From: Bacteroidota bacterium
GTDB lineage: Bacteria > Bacteroidota > Bacteroidia > Flavobacteriales > Flavobacteriaceae
Reading direction: 5' to 3'
Assembly: GCA_022562895.1 (NCBI GenBank)
Contig: JADFOK010000015.1
Span: 1 to 57,765, forward strand
DNA: 57,765 nucleotides
Below the pieces are notes generated by a model, which did no database searches, was not told the origin of the DNA, and worked only from the letters and a program-made list of their open reading frames with translations. Of the stretch, positions 26,119 to 34,483 are shown piece by piece (the stretch's first letter is position 1; every line of letters starts with the position of its first letter). The position numbers were made by a program, and so were the translations under genes.

Positions 26119-26643
26119 ATGGAAACTCAAAAAGCATCTGTTAAAAAAATTGCTTACAATTATGGTGTATATTTAGCACTAATTTCGATTATTGTTCTTG
26201 TAATAAAGTATATTTCAAATCTTGACGAAAGCTGGGTATTATGGGCAATCAGTACTCTTACAATAATTTCAATTTTCGTATATGGCATAAAGTCCTTTAA
26301 AAAAGAAAATGAAAATTATATTTCTATAATGGAAGCTTTAAAAGTAGGTTTAGCAATTGCAGCTATTGGAGGTGTTATTTCAGCGATTTATACATTTATT
26401 CATTATTCATTTATATATCCTGAGTTTATTGAAAATATTCGTGAACAAGCAATGTTAGAGGCTATGGAACGGAGTCCTAAAATGGATGAAGAAACTATGG
26501 AAAAGACGGAAATATTTATGAATTTCCTCACTTCACCTTTTATGTTTGCAACATATTCATTAATTGGTTCATTGTTTTTTGGGTTTATTATATCATTGAT
26601 AACAGGAGCAATAATAAAAAGAGCCCGGACAGACATTTTTTAG
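26119..26643 (+). CDS. DUF4199 domain membrane protein
   Basis: A 174-residue integral membrane protein of the DUF4199 family, function unknown. Four hydrophobic segments are visible near residues 13-30, 38-55, 75-100 and 137-165, with a charged loop between the last two (ENIREQAMLEAMERSPKMDEE). The N-terminal segment QKASVKKIAYNYGVYLALIS and the final SLIGSLFFGFIISLITGAII fit the family. It precedes a glycosyltransferase gene by 69 bases, and such pairs recur in Flavobacteriaceae, so a joint role in envelope lipid or polysaccharide synthesis is possible but unproven. A consensus promoter precedes it. Confidence 0.83.
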   Translation: METQKASVKKIAYNYGVYLALISIIVLVIKYISNLDESWVLWAISTLTIISIFVYGIKSFKKENENYISIMEALKVGLAIAAIGGVISAIYTFIHYSFIYPEFIENIREQAMLEAMERSPKMDEETMEKTEIFMNFLTSPFMFATYSLIGSLFFGFIISLITGAIIKRARTDIF

Positions 26644-26712
26644 GGTTAATATATTCCTTGATTTCTGGATTGATTTTCAAAAGGGAGAAACAAGTATACT
26701 AAATTATTTTTA

Positions 26713-27660
26713 ATGAATCTTTCTATCGTTATTCCACTTCTTGATGAAGAAGAATCAATTCCCGAATTACACCATTGGATTGCTGGCGTTATGCGATCCA
26801 ATGGTTATCTATATGAAATTATATTTATTGACGATGGAAGTGAAGATAACTCCTGGACACTAATAGAGGAATTAGCAAAGGAAAACCATGAGGTTAAAGG
26901 GATTCGATTTTTAGAGAATTTTGGAAAATCCCAGGCGCTTCATGCGGGTTTTGCAATAGCAGAGGGAGATGTTATTATAACCATGGATGCAGATCTGCAA
27001 GACAATCCCGAAGAAATCCCCGAACTCTATCAAATGATTGTCAATGATGGTTATGACCTGGTTTCAGGTTGGAAAAGAAAACGCTACGATTCTAAAATTG
27101 TTAAAAATTTACCCTCAAAACTTTTTAACTTAGCAGCACGAAAAACGTCGGGTCTTAAACTCCACGATTTTAATTGTGGCCTTAAAGCATATAAAAATGT
27201 AGTGGTAAAAAATATAGAGGTTACTGGCGAAATGCACAGATATATTCCCGTTCTTGTAAAAAATGCGGGCTTTAGCAAGATTGGAGAAAAAGTAGTATTA
27301 CATCAAGCTCGTAAATATGGAGTTACAAAATTTGGTATGGAACGATTTACACGTGGATTTCTGGATTTAATTACCATTTCATTTCTTTCAAGATTTGGAA
27401 AACGTCCCATGCATTTTTTCGGAACCTGGGGAGCTATTATATTATTTGTAGGTATAGGTTTTGCATTGTATCTGGGTATCGATAAATTATTTATCAATCC
27501 AACTGGAAGACTCATTACCGAAAGGCCTCAATTTTATATTTCATTAACCGCAATGATCCTTGGAACACAATTCTTTGTAGCCGGATTTTTAGGTGAACTT
27601 ATTCTTCGGAATAAAAAAGAAACTAAAAACTACATCATTAAAGAGCAAACAAACATCTAA
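26713..27660 (+). CDS. Family 2 glycosyltransferase, polyprenyl-phosphate type
   Basis: A 315-residue GT2 enzyme. The catalytic domain (1-220) begins MNLSIVIPLLDEEESIPEL, with FIDDGSEDNSW and the DxD-like metal site in MDADLQDNPEEIPEL. Two C-terminal membrane helices follow (about 237-257 and 275-300), as in GtrB and dolichyl-phosphate mannosyltransferase homologues. It would transfer a sugar from a nucleotide donor to polyprenyl phosphate at the inner membrane; the sugar cannot be predicted. It lies between a DUF4199 gene and a phosphosugar mutase with its own promoter, which fits surface-glycan supply. Confidence 0.9.
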   Translation: MNLSIVIPLLDEEESIPELHHWIAGVMRSNGYLYEIIFIDDGSEDNSWTLIEELAKENHEVKGIRFLENFGKSQALHAGFAIAEGDVIITMDADLQDNPEEIPELYQMIVNDGYDLVSGWKRKRYDSKIVKNLPSKLFNLAARKTSGLKLHDFNCGLKAYKNVVVKNIEVTGEMHRYIPVLVKNAGFSKIGEKVVLHQARKYGVTKFGMERFTRGFLDLITISFLSRFGKRPMHFFGTWGAIILFVGIGFALYLGIDKLFINPTGRLITERPQFYISLTAMILGTQFFVAGFLGELILRNKKETKNYIIKEQTNI

Positions 27661-27667
27661 TAATCGT

Positions 27668-27675
27668 TATTTTTG
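27668..27675 (+). promoter_or_regulatory. Probable -7 element TATTTTTG
   Basis: An exact TAnnTTTG match 17 bases before the ATG at 27693, in the 32-base gap after the glycosyltransferase gene. Confidence 0.45.
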
Positions 27676-27692
27676 CAATCTAATTCATTAGG

Positions 27693-29429
27693 ATGATATA
27701 CGTAGATCCGATAATTCTTGATCGAGTTAATGTTTGGCTCACTCCTTTTTTTGATAATGAAACTCAACAAAAAATAAAAGACCTCATTGCTTTCGAACCT
27801 GATACTTTAGAGGATAGCTTTTATAAAAATCTGGAATTTGGTACTGGCGGGATGAGAGGTATCATGGGGGTTGGTGACAATCGAATTAATAAATATACCC
27901 TGGGGAAAAACACTCAAGGAATTTCTAACTACCTAAAAAGACAATTCCCAAAAAAAGAAATAAAAGTTGTTATTGCATACGATTGCAGACATAACAGTAA
28001 AGAACTTGCAAAGTTAGTTGCCGATGTGTTTTCGGCAAATGGGATTCAGGTTTTTTTATTTTCCGAATTACGGCCTACCCCAGAACTCTCCTTTGCGGTA
28101 AGACATTTAAACTGTCAATGTGGGATAGTGTTAACTGCCTCACATAACCCCCCCGAATACAATGGGTACAAAGTGTACTGGGAAGATGGCGGACAACTAG
28201 TACCACCTCAAGATGCTGAAATAATAGATGAAATCAATACCTTAAGCTATAACGAGATCCTTTTTAAAACAAACAAAGAGCTTATAAAATTCATAGATTC
28301 TGATATTGATAAAGCATTTGCTGATGCCTCCATCAAATATGGAAGTTATAATACATCACAACAGGCAAAAGACGATTTGAATATTGTTTTTACCTCTTTA
28401 CACGGAACGTCCATTACCATGGTTCCGAGGGTATTAGAACAAGCTGGTTTTAAGAATGTTTCTCTAGTTGAGGCACAATCCCAACCTGACGGAGATTTCC
28501 CAACCGTAAAATCACCCAACCCCGAAGAACCCGAAGCGTTACAAATGGCCATAGATCTGGCCAAAAAAGAAAATGCGGATATTGTAATTGGTACTGACCC
28601 AGACTGTGATCGCTTGGGAGTTGCCATAAGGAATCCCGACGGTGAATATTCAATTCTAAGCGGAAATCAAGCAATGGTACTTAAAACCCATTTTCTATTA
28701 AAACAGTGGCAAGAGCAAGGAAGGCTCAACAACAAACAATTTGTTGCGTCTACAATAGTTTCCACACCATTGATTAGAAAAATTGCTTCAGATTTTAGGG
28801 TGATTTACAAAGAAGGATTGACTGGTTTTAAATGGATTACAAAAATGATCAAAGATTTTCCAGAACTTGAATTTATAGGAGGTGGTGAGGAGAGTTTTGG
28901 TTATTTAGTTGGTGACTTTGTAAGAGATAAGGATGCCGTTACCGCTACCCTACTCGTCTGTGAAATTGCTGCACAAAAAAAACAATCTGGTGGTAGTCTG
29001 TACCTATATCTACAATCAATTTTCAATCAATATGGATATTACAAAGAACATCTTATTTCATTTGTAAAAAAGGGAAAGAAGGGAGCCGATGAAATTTCAG
29101 AAATGATGAAATCCTACAGAGAAAATCCTTTTATTGAAATTGCCGGTAGTAATGTAATCCGATTAGAGGATTACCAAAAAAGAGTGGCTAAAAATATGGA
29201 AACTGGGAACCCGATAACTGTAGGGACAGAAAAAATAGATATTCCCATTTCAAATGTTCTTATTTATTACACTGAAGATGGTAGTAAGATAGCTATTCGT
29301 CCGAGTGGAACTGAGCCTAAAATAAAGTTTTATATTAGCGTAAATTCTAATTCTGTAGATAGTGTAAATGCTGATGATTTTCTTCAGAAAAGAATTGATA
29401 GAATAATATCTTCTTTAAAAATTGGTTAA
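27693..29429 (+). CDS. Phospho-sugar mutase (phosphoglucomutase/phosphomannomutase family)
   Basis: A 578-residue alpha-D-phosphohexomutase, the long form related to PGM2 and B. subtilis PgcA. The phosphoserine loop is [13 protein letters not shown] (Ser150), the metal loop is DPDCDR (302-307), the sugar-binding loop is GGGEESFG near 396-403 and the phosphate-binding loop is RPSGTEPK near 536. An early [10 protein letters not shown] motif completes the active site. It interconverts hexose 1- and 6-phosphates, linking sugar catabolism to nucleotide-sugar and glycogen synthesis. The exporter gene follows after only 8 bases, so the two are probably co-transcribed. Confidence 0.93.
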   Translation: MIYVDPIILDRVNVWLTPFFDNETQQKIKDLIAFEPDTLEDSFYKNLEFGTGGMRGIMGVGDNRINKYTLGKNTQGISNYLKRQFPKKEIKVVIAYDCRHNSKELAKLVADVFSANGIQVFLFSELRPTPELSFAVRHLNCQCGIVLTASHNPPEYNGYKVYWEDGGQLVPPQDAEIIDEINTLSYNEILFKTNKELIKFIDSDIDKAFADASIKYGSYNTSQQAKDDLNIVFTSLHGTSITMVPRVLEQAGFKNVSLVEAQSQPDGDFPTVKSPNPEEPEALQMAIDLAKKENADIVIGTDPDCDRLGVAIRNPDGEYSILSGNQAMVLKTHFLLKQWQEQGRLNNKQFVASTIVSTPLIRKIASDFRVIYKEGLTGFKWITKMIKDFPELEFIGGGEESFGYLVGDFVRDKDAVTATLLVCEIAAQKKQSGGSLYLYLQSIFNQYGYYKEHLISFVKKGKKGADEISEMMKSYRENPFIEIAGSNVIRLEDYQKRVAKNMETGNPITVGTEKIDIPISNVLIYYTEDGSKIAIRPSGTEPKIKFYISVNSNSVDSVNADDFLQKRIDRIISSLKIG

Positions 29430-29437
29430 ATAACAAA

Positions 29438-31261
29438 ATGAATTATTTTAAAAAAATATTACGCTTTGCATGGCCTTATAAAAAATATGGAGCATTAAAC
29501 ATTGTCTTTAATATCCTATATGCACTATTTGGAACATTAGCTATGGTTTCTCTATTTCCCATGCTGTCTGTTTTATTTGGTCAAACCAAGAACATAACAA
29601 CAAAACCTATCTGGTCTGGAATTTCTAATATAAAAGATTATTCAGAAAACTATCTGAATTATTTTGTAACACTGCGAGGAGAACAGGGAACAAATGATGC
29701 ATTAATCTTAATGGTTATTTTAGTGATCTCCATGTTTTTTTTGAAAAATCTATTTAGGTATTTGGCTATGTACTTCATTACATTTTTACGAAATGGAGTT
29801 TTAAAAGACTTAAGAAATGAACTTTATAACAAAACAATAAATCTTCCTATTTCATATTATTCCGAAAAAAGAAAAGGAGATACTATTGCAAGAATTACTT
29901 CAGATGTATTAGAAATTCAACATTCCTTCCTTTCTATATTAGAACTTATAGTTAGAGAACCTCTTACAATACTATTTACAATTTTAGCTATGCTTCTTAT
30001 AAGTCCTGAGTTAACTTTGTTTGTATTTATTTTCATTCCTATATCGGGATTTATAATTTCATTAATAGGCAAATCGTTAAAACGAAAATCCGATAAAGTA
30101 CAGAAAGAACAAGGCCTATTTCTCTCAATTCTTGAAGAAACTCTTGGAGGTTTGAAGATTATTAAAGGATTTAATGCCGAAAAATTGTTTGGTGCTAAAT
30201 TTCAACAATCTACCCAAAAGTTCTATAAGTTTTCAAACAGTTTGCTTAATAGACAGAATTTGGCATCTCCAACAAGTGAGTTTTTAGGTATTACTGTAAT
30301 TGGAATTTTATTATGGTATGGCGGTCAGATGGTTTTAGTGGATAAAACACTTTCAGCTGAATTATTTATTACCTATATGGGCTTGGCCTATCAAATATTA
30401 ACTCCTGCAAAAGCAATCAGTAGAGCAAGCTATGCTGTTAAAAAAGGAAATGCTGCTGCAGAACGTGTATTGGAAATTCTTGAAACAGAGCCTACGATTC
30501 AAGATGCTCCAAATGCTATATTAAAAGAAGATTTTAACCAAAGCATAGAAATGAAAAATATTTCTTTTAAATATAAAGATAAATGGGTGTTAGTTGATTT
30601 TTCATTAAAAGTTCCAAAAGGTCATACGGTTGCATTAGTAGGACAAAGTGGTAGTGGTAAAAGTACTATTGCCAATCTTATTACTCGTTTTTACGATGTT
30701 AACAAGGGCTCAATTACTATTGATTCTGAAGATATTAGAAATATAACCCAACATTCTCTTAGAAACCTGCTGGGATTAGTAACACAAGATTCCATTTTAT
30801 TTAATGATACTGTAAAGGGTAACTTATTGGTTGCGTATGAAAAGGCTACTGATGAAGAAGTAATTGAATCTCTTAAAATAGCAAATGCCTGGGAGTTTGT
30901 AAAAGAGCTACCCTATGGTATTGAAACAAATATTGGCGATAGTGGCAATAAATTAAGTGGTGGACAAAAACAAAGATTGAGTATTGCAAGAGCTGTACTC
31001 AAGAACCCTCCAATCATGATACTCGATGAAGCAACTTCAGCTCTTGATACCGAAAGTGAACGTTTGGTACAAAAAGCCCTAGAGAACATGATGAAGAATA
31101 GAACTTCGATTGTAATAGCACACAGACTTTCAACCATACAAAATGCAGATAGCATTGTTGTACTTTCTAAAGGAAGGATTGTAGAACAAGGTAGGCATAA
31201 AGAATTATTGGAAAACAAAGGAGTATACTACAATCTTGTAGAAATGCAATCTTTGGTGTGA
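29438..31261 (+). CDS. ABC exporter, MsbA-like fused permease and ATPase
   Basis: A 607-residue half-transporter that works as a homodimer. Six membrane helices occupy about residues 15-330. The ATPase domain follows, with Walker A GQSGSGKST (402-410), the signature LSGGQ (near 506-510), Walker B MILDEATSALD (near 527-537) and the switch His in VIAHRLST. Sequence and size are close to the MsbA/lipid A exporter type common in Bacteroidota, which fits the neighbouring glycan genes, but drug or peptide export cannot be excluded. Its transcript probably ends at the hairpin at 31324-31350. Confidence 0.92.
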   Translation: MNYFKKILRFAWPYKKYGALNIVFNILYALFGTLAMVSLFPMLSVLFGQTKNITTKPIWSGISNIKDYSENYLNYFVTLRGEQGTNDALILMVILVISMFFLKNLFRYLAMYFITFLRNGVLKDLRNELYNKTINLPISYYSEKRKGDTIARITSDVLEIQHSFLSILELIVREPLTILFTILAMLLISPELTLFVFIFIPISGFIISLIGKSLKRKSDKVQKEQGLFLSILEETLGGLKIIKGFNAEKLFGAKFQQSTQKFYKFSNSLLNRQNLASPTSEFLGITVIGILLWYGGQMVLVDKTLSAELFITYMGLAYQILTPAKAISRASYAVKKGNAAAERVLEILETEPTIQDAPNAILKEDFNQSIEMKNISFKYKDKWVLVDFSLKVPKGHTVALVGQSGSGKSTIANLITRFYDVNKGSITIDSEDIRNITQHSLRNLLGLVTQDSILFNDTVKGNLLVAYEKATDEEVIESLKIANAWEFVKELPYGIETNIGDSGNKLSGGQKQRLSIARAVLKNPPIMILDEATSALDTESERLVQKALENMMKNRTSIVIAHRLSTIQNADSIVVLSKGRIVEQGRHKELLENKGVYYNLVEMQSLV

Positions 31262-31323
31262 TTTTTCAATTTTATTATTATCGATTATTTATTATTTCGA
31301 AATACTTGAATTTATTAAATTAA

Positions 31324-31350
31324 AAAAGAGCGGTGGAACACCGCTCTTTT
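31324..31350. terminator. Hairpin after the ABC exporter gene
   Basis: A perfect 12-bp stem (31324-31335 with 31339-31350, GAGCGGTG/CACCGCTC core) with the triloop GAA and flanking A and T runs. It is a typical intrinsic terminator, and also forms the first hairpin of the repeat unit described next. Confidence 0.75.
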
Positions 31351-31430
31351 AAAAAGTACAACCATTATAATTGGGGCTCATAATGATTGTATATTTATTA
31401 GGTATGGTTCAAATATATTTTTTTTTTTTT
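31324..31430 (+). ncRNA. Candidate structured RNA unit A (TTGGGGC-loop hairpins)
   Basis: This lies in a geneless stretch of about 540 bases (31262-31802). The unit consists of the 12-bp hairpin at 31324-31350, a 6-nt spacer, a second hairpin at 31357-31391 and a run of 13 T at 31418-31430. In the second hairpin, TACAA and CATTAT pair with ATAATG and TTGTA around one C-A mismatch. Its loop contains TTGGGGC (31371-31377). A second unit with the same plan follows 0.2 kb downstream. No protein frame is convincing. RNA function is inferred from structure only. Confidence 0.35.
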
Positions 31431-31541
31431 AAACTACCAAATAAATTATGCTTTTATCTGTTTTTTTTGTATTTAATCGATTTTATTATTATATAATTCA
31501 ATTATTTCCTACAGTATTATTTGATAATAAATTAAAACTAA

Positions 31542-31651
31542 AAAACGGACCTGTCCCCGTGACGGCCCGTTTTAACTGGTTTCTATCACAGTTGGGGCTG
31601 ATAATAGAGAACCTATGCATAACAATTTTAAGTAAACATAGCGTTTTTTTT
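31542..31651 (+). ncRNA. Candidate structured RNA unit B (TTGGGGC-loop hairpins)
   Basis: Same order as unit A. A GC-rich hairpin at 31542-31573 pairs AAAACGG with CCGTTTT and CC-GTC with GAC-GG inside. A 4-nt spacer follows, then a hairpin at 31578-31613 in which GGTTTCTAT pairs with ATAGAGAACC around one bulged G. Its loop contains TTGGGGC (31592-31598). A run of eight T lies at 31644-31651. The stems differ in sequence from unit A while the loop and spacing are kept, as expected for a conserved RNA. A 77-codon frame overlaps it but looks accidental. Confidence 0.35.
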
Positions 31652-31802
31652 CCTACAAAAAAAATAAATTTTATAATTTAACGAGTAAAAAATGCATTTT
31701 TAATGGTGTTTTTGTGTTTTTTAGCCTTTTTAAATTAAAATAATCGGAAGTCATTAAACCTTCAAATGTTAATTTAGTCATACCTTTAAATAAATATAAT
31801 TC

Positions 31803-32354
31803 GTGGTTGAAGAAAAAGAATTAGTTTCTGCATTACAATCAGAACATCAAAAAGATGCAGCATTTAGGTCACTTTTATCGCAATACAAAGAACGATTATA
31901 TTGGCATATACGTAAAATTGTGCTCAATCACGATGATACAGACGATGTTTTACAAAACACATTTATAAAAATATTTAATAACATAGGCAAATTTAAAAGT
32001 GATAGTAAGTTATACACATGGATGTACCGCATTGCGACCAATGAAGCGATAACCCTTATCAACAAAAAGGCAAAAAAGAATAATATTACTATTGAATCTG
32101 TTAAAGATCAAGCATTATCAAATCTAAAAAGTGATGTTTATTTTGAGGGAGATGCAATCCAACTTAAATTACAAAAAGCAATTGCTACCCTGCCCCAAAA
32201 GCAACAATTGGTTTTTAATATGAAGTATTTTGAGGATCATACCTACGAAAAGCTTTCAGAAATATTAAACACTTCTGTTGGGGGATTAAAAAGTAGTTAC
32301 CACATTGCGGTAAAGAAAATAACAACGTATCTTAAAACTAATGAAACCTTTTAA
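31803..32354 (+). CDS. ECF-type RNA polymerase sigma factor (second)
   Basis: A 183-residue sigma-70 factor of the ECF class. Region 2 is in about 20-90 (DDTDDVLQNTFIKIFNNIGKF, LYTWMYRIATNEAI) and region 4 in about 125-178 (LPQKQQLVFNMKYFEDHTYEKLSEIL, then SVGGLKSSYHIAVKKI). The start is a GTG at 31803; no ATG lies near the conserved N-terminus. TACCTTTA just upstream is close to the -7 consensus. It heads a three-gene operon with a membrane protein (23 bases downstream) and a small exported sensor-like protein. Confidence 0.9.
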   Translation: MVEEKELVSALQSEHQKDAAFRSLLSQYKERLYWHIRKIVLNHDDTDDVLQNTFIKIFNNIGKFKSDSKLYTWMYRIATNEAITLINKKAKKNNITIESVKDQALSNLKSDVYFEGDAIQLKLQKAIATLPQKQQLVFNMKYFEDHTYEKLSEILNTSVGGLKSSYHIAVKKITTYLKTNETF

Positions 32355-32377
32355 TATTTTTAAGGTCTAAGGAACAA

Positions 32378-32875
32378 ATGGAAGATAAAAAACACAAGCA
32401 CGGATTTAATACTCCTAAAGATTATTTTAAGGATTTTGATGACCGTTTATTTAGTAAACTAAGTGAAGGTTATATCCCTAAGAAAGATGGGTTTACAGTA
32501 CCTGAAGGGTATTTTAACCTGTTTGAAGAAACTGTTTTAAATCGTGTTAAAAATATAAAAGAACAACCGAAAGTTATACCTATTTTATCAAGAAAAACTA
32601 TTACCTATGCAATATCCATAGCTGCATGTGCTGTGCTAGTGTTTTCAATTATTAATACTAATGCCTCTAAAATAACGCTTGATAATTTACAATTTACTAC
32701 CATAGAAAGTTATATTGAAGATGGTAATTTAAGTTTCGACTCTTATGATGTAGCTTTATTATTAAATGATGAAGACCTAGAAAATCTGGTTTTCGATGAA
32801 GAAATTTTTTCTGAAGAAACCTTGGAAAAATATCTTTTAGAAAATATAGATGACACTACATTATTATTAGAATAA
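32378..32875 (+). CDS. Anti-sigma-like membrane protein
   Basis: A 165-residue protein with a cytoplasmic N-terminal half containing two similar segments (HGFNTPKDYFKDFDDRLFSKL and KKDGFTVPEGYFNLFEETVL), a membrane helix near residues 70-88 (ITYAISIAACAVLVFSII) and an acidic periplasmic tail rich in Asp and Glu. The layout and position between a sigma factor and its putative sensor suggest that it restrains the sigma factor. The repeated GF.xPxxYF motif is seen in related Flavobacteriaceae operons. No known anti-sigma domain can be assigned with certainty. Confidence 0.72.
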   Translation: MEDKKHKHGFNTPKDYFKDFDDRLFSKLSEGYIPKKDGFTVPEGYFNLFEETVLNRVKNIKEQPKVIPILSRKTITYAISIAACAVLVFSIINTNASKITLDNLQFTTIESYIEDGNLSFDSYDVALLLNDEDLENLVFDEEIFSEETLEKYLLENIDDTTLLLE

Positions 32876-32886
32876 AATAAAAAACA

Positions 32887-33327
32887 ATGAAAAAAATAGT
32901 ATTGATTCTATTTCTTGTAAGCACAGGATTATACGCTCAAAGACCTAATCAAGATAGAATGAAAGCATTTAAAACGGCTTACTTAACCGAACAATTAGAT
33001 TTAACATCTTCTGAAGCTGAAAAGTTTTGGCCGATATATAATTACTTTGATAATAAATTAAAATCCCTTCGGAAAAAAGAAAGAAGTGAAGTATTTAGTA
33101 AAGTAAGAAACGGGGGTATTGAGGCATTAACAGATAGTGAAGCCATTGCATTAATTGACAAAATGTTAGAAATGAAGACCACCGAACTGCAATATCGTAA
33201 AGAACTCGTAAAAGACTTACTAAAAGTATTATCACCTAAAAAAATAATAAAGCTCAATAGAGCTGAAGAAGAGTTTAAAAAAATGTTGCTTGAAAGATTA
33301 AAACAGCATAGAGGAAAAAGAAATTAG
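32887..33327 (+). CDS. Putative sensor of the ECF sigma factor (Spy/LTXXQ-like)
   Basis: A 146-residue periplasmic protein with a signal peptide (1-17, LYAQ) and a highly charged helical body: FKTAYLTEQLDLTSSEAEKF, WPIYNYFDNKLKSLRKKERSE, then ELVKDLLKVLSPKKIIKL. The pattern TEQLDLTSSEAEKFWPIY resembles the Spy/CpxP LTxxQ fold, and flavobacterial members next to ECF sigma genes are described as sensors. It would monitor the periplasm, probably through the upstream membrane protein. It ends the operon, 11 nt after the previous gene, and is followed by a terminator. Confidence 0.75.
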   Translation: MKKIVLILFLVSTGLYAQRPNQDRMKAFKTAYLTEQLDLTSSEAEKFWPIYNYFDNKLKSLRKKERSEVFSKVRNGGIEALTDSEAIALIDKMLEMKTTELQYRKELVKDLLKVLSPKKIIKLNRAEEEFKKMLLERLKQHRGKRN

Positions 33328-33337
33328 GTTTGTAATG

Positions 33338-33370
33338 AAGGAGTGCTTATAAAATAATGCTCCTTTTTTT
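33338..33370 (+). terminator. Terminator of the second ECF operon
   Basis: The stem AAGGAGTG/TGCTCCTT (33338-33345 with 33358-33365, including G-T pairs) leads into a run of seven T. It lies at the convergent junction with the BNR-repeat gene. Confidence 0.65.
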
Positions 33371-34415
33371 ATTCTTTAAAAATTAACCTTGATATTTTAT
33401 TACGCCCGGAGGCAAATGCTAAGGTGTCGTTTACAAACTCAATAGCATAAAAACCTTCATTAGAAAGTTCGATCCATGTATCTCCAGAATCATTGCTAAA
33501 AGAAATACCCAACGAACCTACAGCTACTAGCCCTTTACCCTTACTACCCGGCACAAATCGCACAGAAGATCTATAGCCCGGGCCTTTCCCATTGCTTACT
33601 AGATTCCAGGTTACTCCGCCATCGTAAGTAATTGCCTTATTCCCTTCATTATATTTCTTATCCTCCCAGTTTCCCCCAAAAATAATACCCTTTTTTTCAT
33701 CAAAAAAGTCGATGCTGTAAATACCAGTCATAGCTTTTCCCTGTATAATTGGTGTATCAAAAACTTTCCAGGATTTACCTCTATCAGACGAATGAAATAC
33801 TCTGGCTCGTAATCCCCCAGTAGCAATCCAAACATGGTTTTTATATAAGGCTATGTTCGAATTACTTGCTGCAAAAGCAGCCTCACCAATTTCAGATTTT
33901 GGAATAAGATCACAGGGAAGTTTTTTCCAATGATTCCCTCCATCTCGGGTGATAATTATAGACAGGCAATCCTCGGTTGGATCCCCCATGGCAATACCTT
34001 CTTTGTCATCCCAAAAAGCAATAGCATCATAAAAGACTTTCTCGCTTTTTTCGATGTAAACTTCTTCAATATTTGTAGCTTCTTTCTCATTAAATCCAAT
34101 TTTATACAACACACCAGGGCTAGCAATGCTCAAAACAAATACGGCATCATTAGTAGCAGCAATTGCACGAAAATGAAGTAATGAATCTTCATACTTTATG
34201 GTGGCTAATTTAGGAGTTAACGAATCTATAAGCCCTATTCTGCCAGCATTGGCAGCAAACCACACTTTATCCACGCTTATTGGGTTAATAGCACGTATGC
34301 TTAAACTATCGGTAAACACTCTTTCAATAGTTACCGAAGTAAACTTTTTTGCAGGATTGATTTCACAGGAAAATAAAAGTATTGAGATTAATAAAATGGG
34401 TAGAATTCGCATCAA
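33369..34415 (-). CDS. YCF48/BNR-repeat lipoprotein
   Basis: A 348-residue exported beta-propeller. The lipoprotein signal is at the N-terminus (ILLFSC, Cys17). Repeats of the BNR/sortilin type recur: ITRDGGNHWKKL, HSSDRGKSWKVF, ITYDGGVTWNLV and FSNDSGDTWIEL, each with the S/T-x-D-x-G-x-x-W Asp-box, spaced 50-70 residues apart. Similar proteins are annotated as photosystem II stability factor-like or oxidoreductases, but the sequence supports only a propeller that may bind partners or glycans. It is divergent from the RsmB-type methyltransferase gene. Confidence 0.85.
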   Translation of the reverse strand: MMRILPILLISILLFSCEINPAKKFTSVTIERVFTDSLSIRAINPISVDKVWFAANAGRIGLIDSLTPKLATIKYEDSLLHFRAIAATNDAVFVLSIASPGVLYKIGFNEKEATNIEEVYIEKSEKVFYDAIAFWDDKEGIAMGDPTEDCLSIIITRDGGNHWKKLPCDLIPKSEIGEAAFAASNSNIALYKNHVWIATGGLRARVFHSSDRGKSWKVFDTPIIQGKAMTGIYSIDFFDEKKGIIFGGNWEDKKYNEGNKAITYDGGVTWNLVSNGKGPGYRSSVRFVPGSKGKGLVAVGSLGISFSNDSGDTWIELSNEGFYAIEFVNDTLAFASGRNKISRLIFKE

Positions 34416-34459
34416 TTATTTTTTTTCCAAAAGTAAACAAAACTATTTATGCATTATGA

Positions 34460-34467
34460 TACCTTTG
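34460..34467 (+). promoter_or_regulatory. Probable -7 element TACCTTTG
   Basis: An exact TAnnTTTG match 16 bases before the ATG at 34484, giving a leader of about 10 nt. Confidence 0.5.
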
Positions 34468-34483
34468 CAATCAATTTAAATTC

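Noticed and set aside
31448..31681. A 77-codon plus-strand frame in the geneless gap
   Set aside because: It runs across the hairpins and T-runs of the candidate RNA units, has no recognisable domain or promoter, and its composition follows the AT-rich background.
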